Shown: positions 59,352-64,000 of the stretch, piece after piece
Numbering within the stretch: the stretch's first letter is position 1
How the letters are laid out: the number at the start of each line of letters is the position of its first letter
NCBI RefSeq assembly: GCF_026236535.1
Contig: NZ_JAHTMW010000007.1
Location: 62,001 to 126,000, forward strand
DNA: 64,000 bases
Direction of reading: 5' to 3'
Source: Streptomyces sp. SKN60
Lineage (GTDB): Bacteria; Actinomycetota; Actinomycetes; Streptomycetales; Streptomycetaceae
Program-made: the position numbers and the translations under genes
The notes under the pieces: model-generated
What the model saw: the letters and a program-made list of their open reading frames with translations, nothing else
Databases searched by the model: none
Told to the model about the DNA's origin: nothing

Positions 59352-60234
59352 GCCCGCCCGGTCCCGTCCACTGCGGTACGGCGTCGAAGGCGTCGGTGTC
59401 CGGGACGGTGGACCAGCGGCCGACCGGCCAGCCGATCCAGTCGGCGCGGCCGATGACCTGCTCGACCGGGACCACGCCGCCGCCGGGCTGGCCGAGGTGG
59501 TCGCGGGAGTCGCTGGACTGGCTGCGGTGGTCGCCCATCACCCACAGGGTGCCGTCGGGGACGACGATGTCGAAGGGCACGTTGGAGGGGCGGTCGCCGA
59601 GCTTCACGTACGTCTCGGTCACGGGCACGCCGTTGACGGTGAGCCGGCCGGCCTTGTCGCAGCAGACCACCCGGTCGCCGCCGGTGCCGACGACCCGCTT
59701 CACGAAGTCGGTCTCGTCGGGCTCGGCGAGACCGAGGGCGGCGGCCGCGTCGTGCAGCAGACCGGTGACCGGGTTCCCGGCGGGCTGTTCCTGGACGAAG
59801 GAGCCGGTGCCGTCGAAGACCACCACGTCACCGCGGTGCGGCTCATTGCCGAAACGGTACGCCAGCTTGTTGACCAGGATCCGGTCGCCGACCTGGAGGG
59901 TGGGCTCCATCGAGCTGCTGGGCACCAGGAAGGGCTGGAGCACGAAGTGGCTGAAAACCAGCAGGAAGACCATGCAGGCGACGCCGATGAGGCCCGTACG
60001 CCGCCAGGTCAGCACCCCGCCCGGCTCCTCGCGCTCCTCGCGCTCCTCCGGCTTGTCCTCCTGGTCCTCCCGGTCCCCCTGCTCCTCCAGTCCTTCGGGG
60101 TTCTCCTGCCCCTCCGGAGCCGACTCGACCCCGTGACCCGGCCCGCCGTCGGGCCCGGAAACGCGCGCGGAGCGCGACCGCTCCTCCTCGCCGGAGGAGC
60201 GATCGCGCTCCGTGTGCTGTGCTTCGGTGTCCAT
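59344..60234 (-). CDS. sipW: Type I signal peptidase (SipW-like)
   Basis: 296 residues. A long acidic head (1-75, Glu/Asp/Arg-rich) precedes the single membrane helix (LIGVACMVFLLVFSHFVL). VPSSSMEPTL holds the nucleophile S108 and FVKRVVGTGGD the Lys; TLWVMGDHRSQSSDSRDH is box E. Unlike the other three there is no C-terminal membrane helix. It is first of the four in transcription order, 39 bases after rplS. Confidence 0.93.
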   Translation of the reverse strand: MDTEAQHTERDRSSGEEERSRSARVSGPDGGPGHGVESAPEGQENPEGLEEQGDREDQEDKPEEREEREEPGGVLTWRRTGLIGVACMVFLLVFSHFVLQPFLVPSSSMEPTLQVGDRILVNKLAYRFGNEPHRGDVVVFDGTGSFVQEQPAGNPVTGLLHDAAAALGLAEPDETDFVKRVVGTGGDRVVCCDKAGRLTVNGVPVTETYVKLGDRPSNVPFDIVVPDGTLWVMGDHRSQSSDSRDHLGQPGGGVVPVEQVIGRADWIGWPVGRWSTVPDTDAFDAVPQWTGPGGHG

Positions 60235-60272
60235 CGGGGGCGAGCCTATCCCGCCACCCTGTGGGCCGATGC

Positions 60273-60623
60273 TCAGTTGTCGCGCTTCTCCTTGATCTTG
60301 GCAGCCTTGCCGCGCAGCTCACGGAGGTAGTAGAGCTTGGCGCGACGGACGTCACCGCGGGAGACGAGCTCGATCTTCTCGAAGATCGGGCTGTGCACCG
60401 GGAAGGTGCGCTCGACGCCGACGGAGAACGAGACCTTGCGGACCGTGAAGGTCTCGGAGACGCCCGAGCCCTGACGGCGGATGACGACACCCTTGAACTG
60501 CTGGATGCGGGAGCGGTTGCCCTCGATGACGCGAACGTGGACGTTCACGGTGTCGCCGGGGCGGAAGGCCGGAACGTCGGAACGCAGGGTGCCGGCGTTG
60601 ACCTGGTCGAGCAGGGAGGCCAT
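60273..60623 (-). CDS. rplS: 50S ribosomal protein L19
   Basis: 116 residues from the ATG at 60623; the frame is open above it but earlier starts are unlike the family. [39 protein letters not shown] and [20 protein letters not shown] are L19 blocks. It sits at the 30S-50S interface. It follows trmD and precedes sipW. The 129-base gap to trmD has no gene. Confidence 0.97.
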   Translation of the reverse strand: MASLLDQVNAGTLRSDVPAFRPGDTVNVHVRVIEGNRSRIQQFKGVVIRRQGSGVSETFTVRKVSFSVGVERTFPVHSPIFEKIELVSRGDVRRAKLYYLRELRGKAAKIKEKRDN

Positions 60624-60752
60624 GGAGGTCTCTTTCCTCGCTGATGCCACAGGTCATCAGCGGTACGTACGAATGGATGGAGATGGTCGTCCGTCTCTGG
60701 CAGGCGTCCATCCCCCTGTGGCAGGGGCGCGCGCCGGACGTACGACAGCGGC

Positions 60753-61574
60753 CTATTCTTCCACGGCCTCCGGCCCGCGCCAAAATCGGCCGCCGGGCTC
60801 GGGGGCCCAGCCGAGCATGGAGAGGATCTCCCGGTCCTTCTTGTCGAAGGCGGCCGGGTCGGTGCGCTCGACGAGGTCGGGCCGGTGGGCGACGGTACGG
60901 CGCAGCGCCTCGTCCCGGCGCCAGCGGGCGATCTTGCCGTGGTGGCCGCTGAGCAGCACGTCCGGGATGCCGCGGCCGCGCCACTCCGGGGGCTTGGTGT
61001 AGACGGGGCCTTCGAGGAGGTTGGCCATGGCGCCGGGGGCGAAGGAGTCGTCGCGGTGCGACTCGGCGTTGCCGAGGACGCCGGGCAGCAGGCGGGCGAC
61101 GGCCTCGGTGATCACCAGGACCGCGGCCTCGCCGCCGGCCAGGACGTAGTCGCCGATGGACACCTCGTAGACCGGCATCCGGGTGGCGTACTCGTCCATC
61201 ACGCGCCGGTCGATGCCCTCGTAGCGGGCGGGCGTGAAGATCAGCCAGGGCCGCTCGGAGAGCTCGACGGCGAGTTCCTGGGTGAAGGGGCGGCCGCTGG
61301 GGGTGGGCACGACGAGGACCGGGCCGTGGGCGCCGGCCTCGAAGCCGTCGGCGAGGGTCTGGTCGAGGCAGTCGCCCCAGGGCCCGGTCTTCATGACCAT
61401 GCCGGGGCCGCCGCCGTACGGGGTGTCGTCGACGGTGTTGTGCCGGTCGTACGTCCAGTCCCGCAGGTCGTGGACGTGCACGTCGAGCTGGCCGCGGGCG
61501 CGGGCCTTGCCGACCAGCGAGACGTTCAGCGGTTCGAGGTACTCGGGGAAGATCGTGACGACGTCGAGGCGCAT
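60753..61574 (-). CDS. trmD: tRNA (guanine-37-N1)-methyltransferase
   Basis: 273 residues. [25 protein letters not shown] and the trefoil-knot SAM site SIGDYVLAGGEAAVLVITEA with LLPGVLGNAES are TrmD marks; GVPDVLLSG-like GIPDVLLSGHHGKIARWRRD follows. It methylates G37 next to the anticodon and keeps reading frame. The ATG shares one base with the rimM stop. Confidence 0.97.
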   Translation of the reverse strand: MRLDVVTIFPEYLEPLNVSLVGKARARGQLDVHVHDLRDWTYDRHNTVDDTPYGGGPGMVMKTGPWGDCLDQTLADGFEAGAHGPVLVVPTPSGRPFTQELAVELSERPWLIFTPARYEGIDRRVMDEYATRMPVYEVSIGDYVLAGGEAAVLVITEAVARLLPGVLGNAESHRDDSFAPGAMANLLEGPVYTKPPEWRGRGIPDVLLSGHHGKIARWRRDEALRRTVAHRPDLVERTDPAAFDKKDREILSMLGWAPEPGGRFWRGPEAVEE

Positions 61575-62185
61575 CAGACCGCGTCCTTGCCGGAGTCGTC
61601 GGAGCCGCCGGAATCGGCGCCCTCGTCACCCTCGTCGCCCTGGTCCTCGTCGCGCGACGAGTCGATGACGGCCTCGCGCTCGTCGATCAGTCCGGGCGGC
61701 GGGGTGATGACGGCGCGCTGGTTCTCCAGGTCGATCTCGGTGACGATCTCCGAGACGAAGGGGATCATGACCTCGCTGCCGTCGGGCCGCTCGACGATGA
61801 ACAGGTCCTGGGACGGCAGGTGGGAGATCTCGCTGATCACGCCGATCTCGGTGCCGTCGGCGAGGACGACGTCGAGGTCGACCAGCTGGTGGTCGTAGTA
61901 CTCGTCCTCCTCCTCGGGCAGCTCGTCGGGGTCGACGTCGGCGATGAGGAGCGTGTTGCGCAGGGCCTCGGCGCCGTTGCGGTCGCGGACGCCCTCGAAG
62001 CGCAGCAGCAGCCGGCCGCTGTGCACCCGGCCGGTCTCGATGGTGAGCGGCCCGGCGGAGGCCGGGTCCGTGTGCAGGACGGCGCCGGGTCCGAGCCGCA
62101 GCTCGGGCTCGTCGGTCCGCACCTCGACGGTGACCTCGCCCTTGATGCCGTGGGCGCGGCCGATCCGCGCGACTACCAACTGCAC
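61574..62185 (-). CDS. rimM: 16S rRNA processing protein RimM
   Basis: 203 residues from a GTG at 62185 with GGAGAG nine bases upstream. The N-terminal part has [20 protein letters not shown] and the PRC-barrel part has [20 protein letters not shown] and [20 protein letters not shown]. It assists 30S head maturation with S19. The last 35 residues are an acidic tail (Asp/Glu/Gly). Confidence 0.96.
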   Translation of the reverse strand: MQLVVARIGRAHGIKGEVTVEVRTDEPELRLGPGAVLHTDPASAGPLTIETGRVHSGRLLLRFEGVRDRNGAEALRNTLLIADVDPDELPEEEDEYYDHQLVDLDVVLADGTEIGVISEISHLPSQDLFIVERPDGSEVMIPFVSEIVTEIDLENQRAVITPPPGLIDEREAVIDSSRDEDQGDEGDEGADSGGSDDSGKDAV

Positions 62186-62210
62186 TGATGACTCTCCTGT
62201 CGATACGGCA

Positions 62211-62248
62211 ACGGGCCGGGGCGGGCGCGTGCGCCCTCCCCGGCCCGT
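62211..62248 (-). other. Long GC-rich hairpin between khpA and rimM
   Basis: ACGGGCCGGGG (62211-62221) pairs with CCCCGGCCCGT (62238-62248), and GGGCGC with GCGCCC continues the stem inside. It lies in the 78-base gap between khpA and rimM and may attenuate or process the ribosomal transcript. Confidence 0.75.
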
Positions 62249-62263
62249 GCCGGTGTCAAACTT

Positions 62264-62503
62264 TCAGCGGACCTGGTCCACGTCGACGAGGTCGACGCGG
62301 ATGCCGCGGCCGCCGATGGCACCCACGACGGTGCGCAGGGCGCGCGCGGTGCGACCGTTGCGGCCGATCACCTTGCCGAGGTCGTCCGGGTGGACCCGGA
62401 CCTCGAGAACGCGGCCCCGGCGCAGGTTGCGCGAGGCGACCTGCACGTCGTCGGGGTTTTCGACGATGCCCTTCACGAGGTGCTCGAGAGCCTCCTCGAG
62501 CAT
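62264..62503 (-). CDS. khpA: KH-domain RNA-binding protein KhpA
   Basis: 79 residues. A single KH domain with the GxxG loop as GKVIGRNGRTARALRTVV; the start MLEEALEHLVKGIVENPDDV is typical. It binds RNA, probably with a KhpB-type partner encoded elsewhere. It follows rpsP by two bases and precedes rimM, the standard actinobacterial order. Confidence 0.95.
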   Translation of the reverse strand: MLEEALEHLVKGIVENPDDVQVASRNLRRGRVLEVRVHPDDLGKVIGRNGRTARALRTVVGAIGGRGIRVDLVDVDQVR

Positions 62504-62505
62504 GA

Positions 62506-62949
62506 TCAGGCCTCGGTCGACTCGGTGGACTCGGCCGCGGCCTCGTCCGCCTTCTTGTCGGCCTTCTTGGCCTTCTGGGTGATGGCCTCACCCTTGGTGT
62601 CGTCACCCTCGAGAGCCTTGGCGAACTCGTCGAAGGAGGCGCGCTTGGCTTCCTTGGTCGCCGGGGCCAGCAGCGGCTTCTCCGGGGCCGGGAGGCCCTT
62701 GTGCTTCTGCCAGTCGCCGGTGAGCTTCAGGATGGCGAGAACCGGCTCGGTCGGCTGGGCGCCGACGGACAGCCAGTACTGCGCACGCTCGGAGTCGACC
62801 TCGATGCGCGACGGGTTGTACGTCGGGTGGTAGAGGCCGATCTCCTCGATCGCACGACCGTCCCGGCGGGTGCGGGAGTCGGCGACGACGATGCGGTAGT
62901 GCGGCTGGCGGATCTTGCCGAGGCGCTTGAGCTTGATCTTGACTGCCAC
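62506..62949 (-). CDS. rpsP: 30S ribosomal protein S16
   Basis: 147 residues. The first 80 match S16: [40 protein letters not shown] and [19 protein letters not shown]. The remaining 60 are a charged Lys/Ala/Glu tail found in actinobacteria. AGGAGAC precedes the ATG. The 154 bases above it hold the likely promoter of the rpsP-khpA-rimM-trmD set. Confidence 0.97.
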   Translation of the reverse strand: MAVKIKLKRLGKIRQPHYRIVVADSRTRRDGRAIEEIGLYHPTYNPSRIEVDSERAQYWLSVGAQPTEPVLAILKLTGDWQKHKGLPAPEKPLLAPATKEAKRASFDEFAKALEGDDTKGEAITQKAKKADKKADEAAAESTESTEA

Positions 62950-63103
62950 TGGAGTGGTGTCTCCTGAACTTGACGTGGTTGGGCACTTGAGATGCCACGT
63001 GGGGTTGCGGTACTCGGGTGCCCGATGGACGCGTCAGCCGGAGGAGAGAGGGGTCCTGTGCGACTGTCGAGTACAGCTAGCCATTGTGCCACACCCCGGA
63101 GGG

Positions 63104-63787
63104 TCAGCTCGCGGCGCCCACGGTCTCGCCGACGCTGTCCGGGATGCGGAAGGGCTTTCCGCAGCCGCCGCACATGATGGGCGCCTGGGCGAGCACGGAG
63201 GGCACCACGCGCACGTTGCGCCCGCAGTCGCAGACGGCCTTGACGCGCACGCCGCCGCCCGAGGAGCCGTGCCGGGCGGCCGGTCCGCGGAAGGAGCGCT
63301 TGGTGTCGGCGGCGGTGGCGACGGTGTGGGCCTTCAGGGCGCGCTGGAGCCGCTCGATGGTGGTGCGGTAGCGCCGCTTGGCCTCCGGGTTCAGGGTGAC
63401 CAGGGAGAAGCCGCTGCTGGCGTGCGGTTCCTCGGGGTGGTCGAGGCCCAGTTCCTCGGCGATCGCGAGGAATCTGCGGTTGTGGTAGCGGCCGGCGCGG
63501 GAGGTGTCGCGGACTCCTCGGGCGGCTGCGATGCCGTGGACTGCCTCGTGGAGCAGTCGCTCGAAGGAGAGCTCGGCGCCGCAGGCGGACGAGGACTCTC
63601 CGATCAGGGACTCGGGCGCGGCAAGGTCCGGCAGCTCGGGGTGGTGCCGCTGAATGTCGGCCCACGCCTGTGCCAGCTCTGCGGCGAGAACAGGTGGTGT
63701 CGTGCTCACGTCGGGTACAACGAGCCGGATCCCTTCCGGGTTCCATTCCGGGGCAACTGAAATATTTTGCACGTACCCGTCAGTCAA
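63104..63787 (-). CDS. SprT-like zinc metallopeptidase
   Basis: 227 residues from a TTG at 63787, preceded by AAGGGAAG at good spacing; a GTG at 63772 is the alternative. HEAVH (80-84) is an HExxH metal site, and YHNRRFLAIAEELGL (from 101) supplies the third ligand, H102, in SprT-like spacing. A C-terminal zinc ribbon is formed by CDCG and CGGCG about 25 residues later. SprT/Spartan proteases cut DNA-protein crosslinks, but the role here is an inference. It lies upstream of rpsP on the same strand. Confidence 0.82.
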   Translation of the reverse strand: MTDGYVQNISVAPEWNPEGIRLVVPDVSTTPPVLAAELAQAWADIQRHHPELPDLAAPESLIGESSSACGAELSFERLLHEAVHGIAAARGVRDTSRAGRYHNRRFLAIAEELGLDHPEEPHASSGFSLVTLNPEAKRRYRTTIERLQRALKAHTVATAADTKRSFRGPAARHGSSGGGVRVKAVCDCGRNVRVVPSVLAQAPIMCGGCGKPFRIPDSVGETVGAAS

Positions 63788-64000
63788 GACGGCTTCCCTT
63801 CGCGTCGGACGGCGCTGCCGGGCGGGGTGTGCGAGGGACAGTACCGGGCGTCTGCCCGAACTCGGGCATCACCCCCCGCCGATGGCCGAAGCTCGACGTC
63901 GGCCGACCGCGACTCGTCCGCGACTCGTCCGCGGCCGGTCGGCGACTCGTCCGCCGCGAGCACTGGACGGGGAGCGCGTTGCGCAGTTCCCTGGCTACGG
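63788..64000. other. Right-edge non-coding stretch
   Basis: No gene is supported here. GACTCGTCCG recurs three times between 63911 and 63953, interspersed with CGGCC-rich spacers. The sequence may hold the promoter of the metallopeptidase gene. Confidence 0.5.

Noticed and set aside
1..64000. tRNA, rRNA, insertion sequences, prophage or attachment sites
   Set aside because: I looked for cloverleaf tails, transposase motifs and flanking inverted or direct repeats and saw none that I could support.

Overview
The window looks like chromosomal core sequence from a Streptomyces (or very close relative). The evidence is very high GC with strong third-position bias, GTG/TTG starts, no in-frame TTA codon that I could find by eye, a whiG sporulation sigma gene, a four-gene signal peptidase cluster (sipWXYZ), and a gene order that matches, from memory, the neighbourhood of rpsB, whiG and rpsP in Streptomyces coelicolor. 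I see no rRNA, tRNA, CRISPR array, insertion sequence or prophage, and no gene-free stretch over 300 bases.

Layout. 1-6474: end of an EPSP synthase gene, an acyl-CoA dehydrogenase, an aldehyde dehydrogenase, a PQQ-type propeller protein and an EamA exporter, all on the minus strand. 6566-12369: a PucR-family regulator, a large membrane ATP-binding protein and gabT. 12479-15619: a PAP2 phosphatase, a secreted GH18 chitinase with two DasR-type operators, and a small gene with an unusual promoter and leader. 15758-22959: a six-gene minus-strand operon (gamma-aminobutyraldehyde dehydrogenase, potD, potA, potB, potC, FAD amine oxidoreductase) for polyamine uptake and oxidation. 23136-31287: a NADAR protein, then a coupled plus-strand run (deaminase, phosphodiesterase, methyltransferase, sensor kinase, response regulator), a penicillin-binding-type serine hydrolase and small membrane proteins. 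31385-34881: a second aminobutyraldehyde dehydrogenase divergent from an Lrp/AsnC regulator and an omega-aminotransferase. 35089-39563: an ABC exporter pair, a LOG-family protein and two unknowns. 39560-43563: thiamine ABC transporter thiBPQ behind a TPP riboswitch. 43599-49515: rlmN, cdsA, frr, pyrH, tsf, rpsB. 49769-63787: a small M23-like protein, a TetR regulator, whiG, dprA-comM-yraN, DUF2469, a Nudix protein, sipZ-Y-X-W, rplS, trmD, rimM, khpA, rpsP and a SprT-like metallopeptidase.

How it fits together. Genes across 2.5-34.9 kb could together take up putrescine or related amines and carry them through gamma-aminobutyraldehyde, GABA and succinate semialdehyde to succinate, under a PucR and an Lrp regulator. 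The right half is translation, nucleotide, phospholipid and secretion housekeeping. The most unusual regulatory spot is 15620-15732, where a perfect TGTGA-N6-TCACA palindrome, a good -35/-10 pair and a hairpin enclosing the ribosome binding site of the next gene lie in about 110 bases.
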